A stretch of 53,574 nt of DNA from a bacterium (GTDB lineage Bacteria > Desulfobacterota > Desulfobulbia > Desulfobulbales > Desulfobulbaceae). Under the pieces are notes generated by a model. That model did no database searches. It was not told the DNA's origin and saw only the letters and a program-made list of their open reading frames with translations. Positions 34,104-43,242 of this stretch are shown here, one piece after another. A program made the position numbers and the translations under genes. The stretch's first letter is position 1. Each line of letters opens with the position of its first letter. The stretch spans positions 3,613-57,186 of the forward strand of contig JAUNUN010000009.1 of NCBI GenBank assembly GCA_030538155.1, read 5' to 3'.

Positions 34104-35735
34104 CTACTCCACCGGCCCGCTCCAGGATAGGCCCGCCGCTGCCTCGCGGCTCAGGCCCTCCAGTTGGCGAATGACCTTATCCAGTTCTTCCATGGTAAAG
34201 GACGGCATATCGCGAAAACCCTCCAGCGGCACCGGTGATTGCAGCCGCTGCACATCGAACTGATCCTCCACCTGATCGACCGCCATGTGCACCATCATGG
34301 CCAGGTACTCGTCTGCCCGCACAATCAGGCGGTGCAGATGGGGCAGATGCCGCAAGCGGCTGATCAACTCTTCGCCACTCGCAAAGAGCCGTTCGCTCGC
34401 CGCCTGCATGCCCATGCCGCTCAGCACCGGCTGAAAGGCGATGGTGCAGGCATACTGCTGCATCATCGGCCTGTTCCTGGCGCGGATGACCGTGCTGATC
34501 AACTGGCAGAGCAGGCAAAAATAGGCTTGATGGGAAGCATCATCCACAGCTTGAGTTGACAAACCCTTTTGCCGTAACCGTGCTGCGAGTTGGGCTGCGG
34601 CCTCATCCCGGCAGGATTCCAGGGCCGCGCAGAGTTCCTCGTTCAGGAGCAGTTCGGGTCGGTCTGCGGCCTTGTGCAGCATGGCCTCATTGGCGCTGCG
34701 CCACAGATCCGGGCTTTTCTGCATGTTTTCGATCAAAAAGACCAGCCGCCTCAGGATATGCTTGCGCGGGGTGGGCCGCCAGGACAGTACCTTGCGGGTA
34801 AGCGAGCTGTCGGCAATCAGTTGCTGATCCACATAGCGCAGCATCCACAACTGTTCAAAGGCGGTTTTACCCTGCAGCCGGCTCAAAAGGCGGCGCGCCA
34901 AGATCATGGGCCTAAGCAGCCAGACAGGCGTGAAAAACGGCTGGATGTTTTTGCCGTAAAAGGAGCGGGTGGCGATGCGGAACAGATCCAGATGGGTGAC
35001 CGTGCCGTCCGGCCCGGCATTGACTGTGGCAAGCGGCGGCAATGCCGCACTTTTTTCCAAGATGCGCAAAAGGCACTGGGCCAGATCCTGCACATGCACA
35101 TAGGGCACCGCCGAGAGGCCGCGCCCGGCCAAAATGCGCGTTTCCAGCACCTTGCCGGAAAGCCAGTTGTTCAGCAGGGTGTAGAGGGGCGGATATTCGC
35201 ACCAATCGCTGAAAACCGCGGCAATGCGGACAATAGTGCAGGGGAAATGCCGCACATACTGCTGCACCAGTTCTTCGCCCGCCCGCTTGCTTTGTGCGTA
35301 CGGCATCTTTGCTGTTGGCGCTGTGTCTTCCCTGACCACTACGCCAAAGGGGCAGGCCGCTTGTGAGCCGGCAAAGACGAAGCGCTCTACCCCAAGCTCC
35401 CTGGCCAGATCCAGCATGTTGGCGGTACCATGGATATTGGTGCGCCTGTATTCGGGATGATCCTGGTTGGTGAAATCATAGTAACCGGCCAGGTTGACCA
35501 CGTACTGCACCCCGCCGTAGGCAGCCAAAAGCCCGGCAAAGCCAAGCAGTTTGTCGCGCTCGCCGATATCCACCTGCAGCCAGCGCAGATTGGCGTCCGG
35601 CTGCACGCCTGCCGCCTCCATGCTGCGCCGGGCCAGGCAGAAGAGCCGGTATCTGCCCCTGGCCGCCCGGATGAAATTTCTGCCCACCAGCCCCGAGGCC
35701 CCTGAGAGTAAGATTCCCGGTAAAGAGGTATCCAT
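34104..35735 (-). CDS. Extended SDR (NAD-dependent epimerase type) fused to an uncharacterised C-terminal domain
   Basis: This 543-residue protein has an N-terminal extended SDR: LSGASGLVGRNFIRAARG (cofactor), NLAGYYDFTNQD, FAGSQAACPFG and YAQSKRAGEELV (Tyr-x3-Lys), ending about residue 330. A further region of about 210 residues follows (from about LIENMQKSPDLWRS), rich in helices, with MQQYACTIAFQPVLSGMGMQ and HLHRLIVRADEYLAMMVHM. It contains no motif I recognise. No transmembrane helix is obvious except a possible amphipathic region. It may act on a lipid or sugar intermediate of the neighbouring sphingolipid-like locus, but this is only a guess from proximity. Confidence 0.8.
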   Translation of the reverse strand: MDTSLPGILLSGASGLVGRNFIRAARGRYRLFCLARRSMEAAGVQPDANLRWLQVDIGERDKLLGFAGLLAAYGGVQYVVNLAGYYDFTNQDHPEYRRTNIHGTANMLDLARELGVERFVFAGSQAACPFGVVVREDTAPTAKMPYAQSKRAGEELVQQYVRHFPCTIVRIAAVFSDWCEYPPLYTLLNNWLSGKVLETRILAGRGLSAVPYVHVQDLAQCLLRILEKSAALPPLATVNAGPDGTVTHLDLFRIATRSFYGKNIQPFFTPVWLLRPMILARRLLSRLQGKTAFEQLWMLRYVDQQLIADSSLTRKVLSWRPTPRKHILRRLVFLIENMQKSPDLWRSANEAMLHKAADRPELLLNEELCAALESCRDEAAAQLAARLRQKGLSTQAVDDASHQAYFCLLCQLISTVIRARNRPMMQQYACTIAFQPVLSGMGMQAASERLFASGEELISRLRHLPHLHRLIVRADEYLAMMVHMAVDQVEDQFDVQRLQSPVPLEGFRDMPSFTMEELDKVIRQLEGLSREAAAGLSWSGPVE

Positions 35736-35862
35736 GGCAGCTCCCTTAGCATAAGCAGAGAAGTTCAGGAAAGCACAGACTTATGCTTAGTTTGGCGCGG
35801 GTCTCCTGTCAAGCGGTGTTCTTGCAATGCCGGGTCAAAATTCCCCACCAGCGGGTGGGCAT

Positions 35863-35906
35863 AAAAAAAAGGAGCAGCCTGAGACCCTTCAGAATGCTCC
35901 TTTTTT
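35863..35906 (-). terminator. Rho-independent terminator after glyA
   Basis: GGAGCA (35871-35876) and TGCTCC (35895-35900) form a stem flanked by A8 on the left and T6 on the right, so it works in both directions. A second hairpin, GGCCCG-TTCTT-CGGGCC (about 35918-35934), lies between it and the glyA stop. Confidence 0.88.
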
Positions 35907-35957
35907 ATGTTGAGACGGCCCGTTCTTCGGGCCTTTTCAGGCGTCGCGATTTTACGA

Positions 35958-37208
35958 TCAGACCAGATATTCCAGGCCCGGGGCCGGATAACTCTTGCAA
36001 AGTTCCTTGATTTCGGCCGCAACCTTGGCCTGTACGCCGGTATCGGTGTGGTTTTGGATAACCGTATCGATCCACACGCCGATCTGCTCCATCTGCGCCT
36101 CCTTGAAGCCGCGCGAGGTGACCGCGGCAGAACCCATGCGGATGCCGCTCGGGTCAAAGGGTTTGCGCGTATCAAAGGGCACGGTATTACAGTTCAAGAC
36201 CAGGCCGGCCTCATCCAGGGCCCTGGCTGCGGTCTTGCCGGAAATGCCCTTATTGGTCAAATCAATGAGCATGAGGTGGTTTTCCGTGCCGCCGGTAACT
36301 AGGTTATATCCCCTGCTGATCAGGGTATCGGCCAAGGCCTTGGCATTGCGCAGCACCTGGGCCGCATACTGCCGGAAGGCTTCGGTGTCGGCCTCTTTCA
36401 GGGCCACGGCAATGGCGGCAGTGGTATGGTTGTGCGGCCCGCCCTGGGTGCCGGGGAAGACCGCTTTGTCAATAGCGCCGGCATGCTCGGCCTTGCACAT
36501 GATCATGGCGCCGCGCGGTCCGCGCAGGGTTTTGTGGGTGGTGGTGGTGATGACATCGGCATAGGGCACCGGCGAGGGATGCACTTTGCCCGCAACCAGA
36601 CCGGCAAAGTGGGCCATGTCCACCAAAAGCAGTGCGCCGCACTCATCGGCAATGGCACGGAAGCGCTCAAAATCAAGGATGCGCGAATAGGCGGAGTAGC
36701 CTGCAATCAAAATCTTCGGTTTGCAGGCCAGGGCCTGGCTGCGCACGGTATCGTAGTTGAGCCGGCCGCTCTCCTTATCCAGGGAATAGAATTCCGGCCG
36801 GAAATATTTGCCGGAAATGGACACCTTGGCCCCGTGGGTAAGGTGGCCGCCGTGGGGCAGCGCCATGCCGAGAATGGTATCGCCGGGGTTTAAAAAGGCG
36901 AGAAACACCGACAGGTTGGCCGGAGAGCCGGAATAAGGCTGCACATTGACATGATCCGCGCCGAAAATCGCCTTGGCGCGGTCAATGGCCAGTTGCTCGA
37001 CCCGGTCGACCAGTTGCTGGCCCTCGTAGTAGCGTTTGCCCACGTATCCTTCGGAATACTTGTTGGTGAGCACCGAGCCGGTGGCCTCCATGACCGCTGT
37101 ACTGACGTAGTTTTCCGAAGCGATCAGGCGTATTTTTTCGTGCTGACGCAGTTCCTCCTGCTGAATGCACGCATATATTTCCGGATCCTGCTCCTTGAGA
37201 TGTTTCAT
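35958..37208 (-). CDS. glyA: Serine hydroxymethyltransferase
   Basis: The ATG at 37208 (AAGGGG 7 bases upstream) gives 416 residues. PLP-enzyme motifs are IASENYVSTAVMEATGS, NVQPYSGSPANLSVF, DMAHFAGLVAG and TTTTHKTLRGPRGA, in which the lysine of THKT binds PLP. It interconverts serine and glycine with tetrahydrofolate. It is a single-gene unit with a strong terminator. Confidence 0.96.
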   Translation of the reverse strand: MKHLKEQDPEIYACIQQEELRQHEKIRLIASENYVSTAVMEATGSVLTNKYSEGYVGKRYYEGQQLVDRVEQLAIDRAKAIFGADHVNVQPYSGSPANLSVFLAFLNPGDTILGMALPHGGHLTHGAKVSISGKYFRPEFYSLDKESGRLNYDTVRSQALACKPKILIAGYSAYSRILDFERFRAIADECGALLLVDMAHFAGLVAGKVHPSPVPYADVITTTTHKTLRGPRGAMIMCKAEHAGAIDKAVFPGTQGGPHNHTTAAIAVALKEADTEAFRQYAAQVLRNAKALADTLISRGYNLVTGGTENHLMLIDLTNKGISGKTAARALDEAGLVLNCNTVPFDTRKPFDPSGIRMGSAAVTSRGFKEAQMEQIGVWIDTVIQNHTDTGVQAKVAAEIKELCKSYPAPGLEYLV

Positions 37209-37702
37209 GGCTACCCCTTGTAAAACGTCCTTTCGTAGATGATTTGGTCGGAAACCAGGCCCACAAAGCAGCGTTGTTGCAGCACCTTGCAACACGCGAG
37301 CCTGTACCGGCGTTGTGACTGCTGAAGTGGAGCATCATACCCAAAGTGCCGCAAAATGCACAGCAGAAAGCACCTCTACCGGCAAGGCTGGCTGGATCTG
37401 CGAGGGCATGAACGGCAAGCGCCGAATATCGGTTGCAAGCATCTTGTTGCGGCGCGCACTGAATTACCTGCCGCCCATCCCTCTTGGATTGACGAAGCCG
37501 CCCGCTGCGGGTAAGTTGAAGCGCAAAGAAAGACCGCTCTGCAGGCTCGCCACCCCATAAACTCTCATAAGCCCGATAAGGCACATAAGGCGAGCCGGCG
37601 CTTCACGGATGGGCCGCAAAAAGACAGTACACCAGATCAACACATAAGGATGGCCATGTGCGGGGCGCTTTGCGCTCCTTTGATTAACTCTCCTCTTATT
37701 GT
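37209..37702. other. Long intergenic region between glyA and the GGCT-like gene
   Basis: There is no convincing gene or known RNA. A hairpin GGGGCGC-TTT-GCGCTCC (37662-37678) followed by TTTG lies 25 bases before the next gene and may act as an attenuator. No glycine or folate riboswitch consensus was recognised upstream of glyA. Confidence 0.4.
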
Positions 37703-38149
37703 ATGCGCTCCATGAACAAGATTGATTTGTTCTGTTACGGTACCCTGCAATCCCCCATGGTCATGAAGGCGGTCACCGGACAACATTTTCCCGGCAAAAA
37801 GGCAAGACTGGATAACTGGGTGCGCTACCGGGTCAGTCAATCCGAATATCCGGGCATTCTGCCCCAGGACAATGCCCAGGTACCGGGAGTACTCTTCGCC
37901 GTTGATGAAGAGCTCCTGACCAAACTCGATGAATTTGAAGGCGAGAAATACGAGCGCATCGAAGTAACCGTTACCCTGGAAGACGGCACTACCTGCCAGG
38001 CGCAGGTCTTTGCCATCCGGCGGGAATACCGGCACCTGCTCTCCCAGGATTCCTGGGATTTTGACCGTTTTCTTGAAAAAGGCCTAGCCCGTTTCATCAG
38101 CTGGTTTGTGGAAGACCGCCGCGATTTTTCCGACCGGGGCGATCTGTGA
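37703..38149 (+). CDS. Gamma-glutamylcyclotransferase-like (AIG2/GGCT) protein
   Basis: This 148-residue protein (or 145 from the ATG at 37712) has the family start LFCYGTLQSPMVM, then PGVLFAVDEELLTKLDEFEG, in which the catalytic Glu lies in the D-x-FEG part. Members release 5-oxoproline from gamma-glutamyl compounds or act on other gamma-glutamyl amines. No clear ribosome-binding site was found. Its substrate is unknown. Confidence 0.88.
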   Translation: MRSMNKIDLFCYGTLQSPMVMKAVTGQHFPGKKARLDNWVRYRVSQSEYPGILPQDNAQVPGVLFAVDEELLTKLDEFEGEKYERIEVTVTLEDGTTCQAQVFAIRREYRHLLSQDSWDFDRFLEKGLARFISWFVEDRRDFSDRGDL

Positions 38150-38204
38150 AGCAGAGATCTCTGCACCAAAGACAGCCGGCTCTTTCCCTTCCTTTCGGCC
38201 ACTA

Positions 38205-38259
38205 ATTCCGTTTCCAGATCAACGCCGACACAGATAGGGCTTTGATATGGAAATGGAAT
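38205..38259. repeat. Dispersed palindromic repeat, short copy D (55 bp)
   Basis: ATTCCGTTTCCAGATCAA joined directly to GCCGACACAGATAGGGC and TTTGATATGGAAATGGAAT: both ends are kept and the middle is deleted compared with copy A. Confidence 0.85.
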
Positions 38260-38367
38260 AAGGATTGCGGCCCTGCAGCAGACTGTTATGAGCTGTAGAT
38301 ACAGTCTGTATTTCAGGCGCTACCAGCCCTGCCCCTTCCCTCGCACAGATGGCGCTTTTCTGAATCC

Positions 38368-39552
38368 ATGACCCTTTTCGATAAATTCCATCCCCTGGCC
38401 GTCGCCAGAGAAGAGATGACAGCACAGTGTCCGGATTTCTTCCATATTACCATGGAGGAAATCCTGTCACCCACCGAGGCGCTCATCAAGGGCCGCCCTA
38501 CCCTGCTGGCCGGCACCAACAACTACCTGGGTCTCACCTTTCATCCCGACTGCATTGCCGCCGCCTGCGAGGCTACCGAAAAAGAAGGCACCGGCACCAC
38601 CGGCTCACGCATGGCCAACGGCACCTATGCGGGTCATCTGGCGCTGGAGCAGGAACTCTCCACCTTTTTCGGCCGCAAGCGCACCATAGTTTTTTCCACC
38701 GGCTACCTGGCCAACCTGGCCCTCTTGTCCACACTGACAGGCCAGGATGACGTCATCCTCCTGGATGCCGACTGCCATGCCAGCATCTATGACGGCTGCC
38801 GCATGGGCAGTGCCGAGGTCATCCGTTTCCGCCACAACGATGTGGCTGATCTGGAAAAGCGCCTGCGCCGTCTTGGCGGTCGCAAGGCCAATGTGCTCAT
38901 TGTGGTTGAGGGCATCTACAGTATGCTGGGCGATCAAGCGCCGCTGAAAGAAATTGCCGCCCTTAAACAGCAGTACGGGGCCTGGCTGGCAGTAGACGAG
39001 GCCCATTCCCTCGGTGTCTTGGGCGAGCACGGCCGCGGCCTGGCAGAGGCCTGCGGCGTAGAAGGCGAGGTTGATTTTGTCATCGGCACTTTCAGTAAGA
39101 GCCTGGGCGCGATCGGCGGTTTTTGCAGCAGCAACCATGACGGCCTGGATTTTCTCCGCTATGCGAGCCGCCCCTATATCTTCACCGCCTCGCTTTCTCC
39201 GGCCACCATTGCCTCGACCAGGGCCGCGCTGCGCGTGCTTGCAGCCGAACCTTTCCGGCGCACCCTGCTGTGGCAACATGCCCGCCTGCTCTACGCCAAA
39301 CTGAAGGCCATGGGCTACAAGGTCGGCCCGGAGGCCGGCCCGGTCATCGCGGTGCGCGCGGGTAAACCTGCCGACGCCTTTCGCCTCTGGCAGGGTCTTT
39401 TGGATCAGGGCGTATATGTCAACATGGTGCTGCCGCCTGCAACCCCCGATGGCGGCGCGCTCCTGCGCTGCAGCCTGAGCGCGGCCCACAGTACAGAGCA
39501 GGTGGAAGCAATCGCAACCGCCTTTGCCGCCCGAAAAGGACTGATCCCGTAA
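38368..39552 (+). CDS. Alpha-oxoamine synthase, probable serine palmitoyltransferase
   Basis: This 394-residue PLP enzyme of the AOS family (BioF, Kbl, HemA, SPT) has TNNYLGLTFHP, GTGTTGSRMANGTY, D133ADCH137 stacking over PLP, DEAH (210-213) and the PLP lysine K244 in TFSKSLG. The family condenses an amino acid with an acyl thioester. With an acyl carrier protein, fatty acyl-AMP ligase and CerR-like SDR nearby, serine palmitoyltransferase (forming 3-ketosphinganine) is the best reading. BioF or KBL is less likely because no biotin or threonine genes adjoin. It is followed by the ABC exporter on the same strand. Confidence 0.85.
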   Translation: MTLFDKFHPLAVAREEMTAQCPDFFHITMEEILSPTEALIKGRPTLLAGTNNYLGLTFHPDCIAAACEATEKEGTGTTGSRMANGTYAGHLALEQELSTFFGRKRTIVFSTGYLANLALLSTLTGQDDVILLDADCHASIYDGCRMGSAEVIRFRHNDVADLEKRLRRLGGRKANVLIVVEGIYSMLGDQAPLKEIAALKQQYGAWLAVDEAHSLGVLGEHGRGLAEACGVEGEVDFVIGTFSKSLGAIGGFCSSNHDGLDFLRYASRPYIFTASLSPATIASTRAALRVLAAEPFRRTLLWQHARLLYAKLKAMGYKVGPEAGPVIAVRAGKPADAFRLWQGLLDQGVYVNMVLPPATPDGGALLRCSLSAAHSTEQVEAIATAFAARKGLIP

Positions 39553-39669
39553 ACAGTTTTTTCTTTTTGCACCAGCAGGGCCGGCCAAGCCAACCATGAA
39601 ATTCCCAATTCGTCCAAGTCAGCGCTCATAAGGCCACGAGCGCCACAGGCATTTTCCCGCTGCACATCA

Positions 39670-41436
39670 ATGCGCCTCATCCGTACCTTTTTCCGGATTT
39701 ATCCGCAGCAGAGCGTAACCGCCCTGCTCGCCCTGCTCCTCGCCGGGCTGGCCGAGGGTTTCGGCCTCTCCATGCTGCTGCCGCTTTTGGGAGTCACCAT
39801 CAGTAACCTTGGCGGCACAGAAGCGCAGGCAGGCAAAGCACCCTCCACCCTGGAGCAGATGCTGGACGGCTTTTTCCACTTTACCGGCATCACGCCTACC
39901 CCGGCGGTGTTCTTGACCTTCTTTGCCGTCGGTATCCTGGTCACCGCCCTGCTGGCCTTGATCGCCAATAAAAAGGTGGGCTACACCGTGGCCCAGGTAG
40001 CCACCGACCTGCGGCTCTCGCTCATCAAGTCGCTCTTTGCCAGCCGCTGGCAGTACTACGTCAACCAGCCGGTGGGCTCGCTCAGCAATGCCTTTGCCAC
40101 CGAGGCCAACCGGGCTGCAGACTCCTATCTCTACGCCATCCGCACCCTGGCCCAGGTGCTGCGCGCCCTAGTCTTCACCATCGTAGCCCTGCTCATGGCC
40201 TGGAAAGAGACTTTGAGCGCCCTCCTGGCCGGGTTCGTCATCCTCTTCATCCTGCGCAAACTGGTGACCAGGGCCAAACGGGCCGGTCAACGCCAGACTA
40301 ATTTGCTCAACAGCCTGCTCTCCCTGCTCACCGATACCCTGCAGTCCATCAAGCCGCTCAAGGCCATGGCCAGGGAAGATATGGCCGCGCGGGTGCTGCT
40401 GCGGGAGACAGGCGGCCTCAACCAGGCTCTGCAAAAGGAGGTCTTTAGTAAGGAGGCCTTAAAGGCGCTGCAGGAGCCGCTCATCACCGCCTTTTTCGCC
40501 TTCGGCATCTACGTGGCCATTGTCTGGTGGCGCATCCCGCTGGCCACGGTCATCACCATGGCCTTCATGCTCATCAAGATCTTGAAATCACTGCAAAATG
40601 CCCAGAAGGAACACCAAAACATGGTGATTGCGGAGAGCGCCTACTGGTCGCTGACCGAAAAGATCAAGCGCACCGGAGAGGAGCCCGAGGATGTCTCAGG
40701 CACGCAGGGCCCCTGCTTTGAAGAGAGCATTCGCCTGGACCAGGTGTCCTTTGCCTACGGGACTCACGGCACCCACGGCATCTCAGGGGAAAAACAGGTG
40801 CTGCGCGGGCTTTCGCTCGAATTTCCCAGCGGCTCCTTTTCCGCTCTGACCGGGCCTTCGGGTGCGGGCAAGACCACGGTTGTCGATCTTGTTACCCGCC
40901 TGCTTGCGCCGCAAAAAGGCCGGGTGCTGCTCGACGGCGTGGATCTGGCAGAGATCGAGCTGCGGGCCTGGCGGCGGATGATCGGCTATGTGCCCCAGGA
41001 AACTCTGCTTCTGCACGATACGGTGCGCTTTAATGTGACCTTGGGGGATGAGCGCTTCAGCGATGCTGATGTGAAAGAGGCCCTGGAGGCTGCAGGGGCC
41101 GGGGATTTTGTCGCCCAGTTGCCGGGCGGGATGGATGCCGTTGTGGGTGAGCGCGGCAGCAGGCTCTCGGGGGGGCAACGGCAGCGTATCACCATTGCCC
41201 GGGCCCTGATCCACAAACCTAAGTTGCTTATTCTGGATGAGGCCACCAGTGCGCTCGATCCGGCCAGCGAGGCGGAGATCTGCGCAACGCTTAAAGAGCT
41301 CCGCGGCTCCTTGACCATCCTTGCCATCTCCCACCAGAATGCCCTAGTGGAGGCTGCGGATCATATCTACCGCCTGCAGGATGGGCAGGCCTTGCGTATG
41401 CCTGCGGTCTCGGCACTGACGCTGCAGCCGGGTTGA
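39670..41436 (+). CDS. MsbA-like ABC exporter (fused membrane and ATPase domains)
   Basis: This 588-residue half-transporter has six membrane helices in residues 1-300 (LALLLAGLAEGFGLSMLLPLLG, VFLTFFAVGILVTALLALIA and others), then a nucleotide-binding domain with Walker A TGPSGAGKTT, signature LSGGQRQRITIARAL and Walker B LLILDEATSALD. Type I lipid/drug exporters such as MsbA flip lipids across the inner membrane. Its place behind the sphingolipid synthase gene suggests a lipid substrate. It ends 3 bases from the stop of convergent lptB. Confidence 0.9.
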   Translation: MRLIRTFFRIYPQQSVTALLALLLAGLAEGFGLSMLLPLLGVTISNLGGTEAQAGKAPSTLEQMLDGFFHFTGITPTPAVFLTFFAVGILVTALLALIANKKVGYTVAQVATDLRLSLIKSLFASRWQYYVNQPVGSLSNAFATEANRAADSYLYAIRTLAQVLRALVFTIVALLMAWKETLSALLAGFVILFILRKLVTRAKRAGQRQTNLLNSLLSLLTDTLQSIKPLKAMAREDMAARVLLRETGGLNQALQKEVFSKEALKALQEPLITAFFAFGIYVAIVWWRIPLATVITMAFMLIKILKSLQNAQKEHQNMVIAESAYWSLTEKIKRTGEEPEDVSGTQGPCFEESIRLDQVSFAYGTHGTHGISGEKQVLRGLSLEFPSGSFSALTGPSGAGKTTVVDLVTRLLAPQKGRVLLDGVDLAEIELRAWRRMIGYVPQETLLLHDTVRFNVTLGDERFSDADVKEALEAAGAGDFVAQLPGGMDAVVGERGSRLSGGQRQRITIARALIHKPKLLILDEATSALDPASEAEICATLKELRGSLTILAISHQNALVEAADHIYRLQDGQALRMPAVSALTLQPG

Positions 41437-41439
41437 AGT

Positions 41440-42177
41440 TTACAATCTAAACTGCTCACCCAGGTAGATTTCACGCGCCTTCGGGCTTTGGGCGATCATA
41501 TCCGGCACGCCTGACTCCAGAATTTTCCCATGATCAAGGATATAGGCCGTGTCGCAAACACCCAGTGTTTCCCGCACATTGTGATCGGAAATGAGCACGC
41601 CGATGCCCTTGGCCTTGAGCCGGCGGATGATGTTCTGGATACTGAAGACCGCCAGCGGATCAACGCCGGCAAAGGGTTCGTCCATAAGGATGAAAGAGGG
41701 GTTGATGACCAGTGCCCGGGCAATCTCCAACCGTCTTTTCTCTCCCCCGGAAAGGGTATGGCTCATGTGTTTGGCAAGCGGCGTCAGGTTGAGTTCGGCC
41801 AAGAGTTCGTCCCGCCGGATGCGGCGCTCATTCGGGCTGAGCGGCATCATCTCCAGGATGGCCATCAGGTTGTCGGCCACGCTTAAGCGGTGAAATACCG
41901 ATTGTTCCTGGGGCAGATATGAAATACCGGCCCGGGCCCGGGCCGAGATGGGCAGCATGGTGATGTCTTCGCCATCGAGCAGGATGCGCCCCTTGTCCGG
42001 TTCGATCAGGCCCACCACCAGGTAGAAGGTGGTGGTCTTGCCCGCGCCGTTGGGGCCGAGCAGACCGATTACCGTCCCTGAGCGCAGCTCCAAATCAACA
42101 CCGTGCACCACGGTTCTGCCCTTGTAGGATTTTTCCAGACCTTGTGCAGCCAGGACGCGTTCCATCGTATGCGGCAT
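41440..42177 (-). CDS. lptB: Lipopolysaccharide-type export ATPase LptB
   Basis: This 245-residue ABC ATPase has Walker A LLGPNGAGKTTTFY, the LptB-type SYLPQEQSVFHRLSV, signature LSGGEKRRLEIARAL and Walker B FILMDEPFAGVDPLAV. LptB drives extraction of lipopolysaccharide by LptFG. An alternative ATG lies at 42165. It is 72 bases after lptC in the acp-lptC-lptB unit, and no LptA gene lies between the two as it does in many genomes. Confidence 0.93.
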   Translation of the reverse strand: MPHTMERVLAAQGLEKSYKGRTVVHGVDLELRSGTVIGLLGPNGAGKTTTFYLVVGLIEPDKGRILLDGEDITMLPISARARAGISYLPQEQSVFHRLSVADNLMAILEMMPLSPNERRIRRDELLAELNLTPLAKHMSHTLSGGEKRRLEIARALVINPSFILMDEPFAGVDPLAVFSIQNIIRRLKAKGIGVLISDHNVRETLGVCDTAYILDHGKILESGVPDMIAQSPKAREIYLGEQFRL

Positions 42178-42249
42178 TCGTTTCGGGTTATTGTGACTGG
42201 TTGCAGGAAAAGGGCGGGCGGATGATGTGAGCAGACGCCTTGCCGGCAG

Positions 42250-42849
42250 CTATGGTTGCGCCACGGCCCGCACCCTGTCCTGCAGGGTAAATCTTCGCTT
42301 GCTCAGCTCGATCTGCATGCCCATGCCCGTGGTTTGGATTTTGCCCGCATCTATCCGGACCGGATCGGTACTGGTGATGAGGTCTCTACCGGCATCGTAA
42401 ACAAGTGCCTCGGTGTACAGCCGGGTGGCGTCGGGCAGCAGGATTTCCACGTTGGATTGGGCACTGACGGCATCGCCATGGGCCAGGAGTGTACCGGAAT
42501 CCGCCGTGATCACAATCTCCTTACCTTGCCTGTCTTTCAGGAGCATGTGCACCCCCTCAAGCAGGGTGCTGTCCTCGTGCATGGTCTGGCCGGCCTGCCG
42601 GGCGCTGAGCCGCCACTGCAAGGCGCCTGCCGCGCTTCTGGTTGCAGTGAGCTCGTGCATGACCAGTTCCACATTGCTGGGCAGGCTCGGCCCTTCGGCG
42701 CTGTCTTCCTGCCAGGCGCGGTACTGATGGAGGCCAAAAGCCGCGAGCAGGGCCGCAGTCAGGGTGAGCCGGCACAGCTTCGGCGGCTGCCTGAAAAATT
42801 TCCCAGCCCTGCCGGCCAGGGCGGCCATGGAACTGCGCAGGGGCGGCAC
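42250..42849 (-). CDS. lptC: LptC-like inner-membrane bridge protein
   Basis: This 199-residue protein has one N-terminal membrane helix (LCRLTLTAALLAAFGLHQY) and a periplasmic LptC/beta-jellyroll domain (ITADSGTLLAHGDAVSAQSN and LYTEALVYDAGRDLITS). LptC joins LptFG in the inner membrane to LptA. It starts 3 bases after the acyl carrier protein stop, a link that is unusual for LPS transport genes and ties export to the local lipid synthesis. Confidence 0.88.
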   Translation of the reverse strand: MPPLRSSMAALAGRAGKFFRQPPKLCRLTLTAALLAAFGLHQYRAWQEDSAEGPSLPSNVELVMHELTATRSAAGALQWRLSARQAGQTMHEDSTLLEGVHMLLKDRQGKEIVITADSGTLLAHGDAVSAQSNVEILLPDATRLYTEALVYDAGRDLITSTDPVRIDAGKIQTTGMGMQIELSKRRFTLQDRVRAVAQP

Positions 42850-42852
42850 GTA

Positions 42853-43101
42853 TTACCCGGCGCTTAATTTTTGCACAGCCTGGGCCAAGTCACCCACACT
42901 GCGCACATCGGCCAGGATATTGATGGGAATCGAGATATCATAGACATCCTCAAGTTTTTCCAACAACTCCATGGTTTTGAGTGAATCCAGGTTCAAATCG
43001 CTGACCAGATCCAGTTCAGGACGCACCTGGATCTTTTTCTCCGGCATGATCTCCTGGAGGATGAGCTGGAATTGCGGCAGGATCTCTTCATCTCGGGTCA
43101 T
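42853..43101 (-). CDS. Acyl carrier protein (AcpR-like)
   Basis: The ATG at 43101 has GGAAGAAACCC upstream, giving 82 residues. It has the carrier motif DLNLDSLKTMEL with serine S40 for 4'-phosphopantetheine, in a short four-helix protein. It is separate from any fatty-acid synthase genes. In Caulobacter a dedicated acyl carrier protein (AcpR) lies beside cerR and the acyl-AMP ligase for ceramide synthesis; the arrangement here is the same. It feeds acyl chains to the serine palmitoyltransferase-like enzyme by inference. Confidence 0.92.
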   Translation of the reverse strand: MTRDEEILPQFQLILQEIMPEKKIQVRPELDLVSDLNLDSLKTMELLEKLEDVYDISIPINILADVRSVGDLAQAVQKLSAG

Positions 43102-43242
43102 GGGTTTCTTCCATCTGAAAAGAGAGGGTGGGATCGTCTCAGCCGGCGACAAAAAGGCACGGCATAAAGGTGTGGGTTTTGACGAGGCAGGGTGACGCAT
43201 GCAAAAAATACGAAATCCCAGCGATCACAACGAATAGGCAAA

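Noticed and set aside
37209..37295. Upstream extension of glyA
   Set aside because: The ATG at 37208 has a ribosome-binding site and matches the usual serine hydroxymethyltransferase start; the upstream residues do not.
37209..37702. Glycine or tetrahydrofolate riboswitch, or SRP/6S RNA gene, upstream of glyA
   Set aside because: None of the conserved core sequences were found on either strand.
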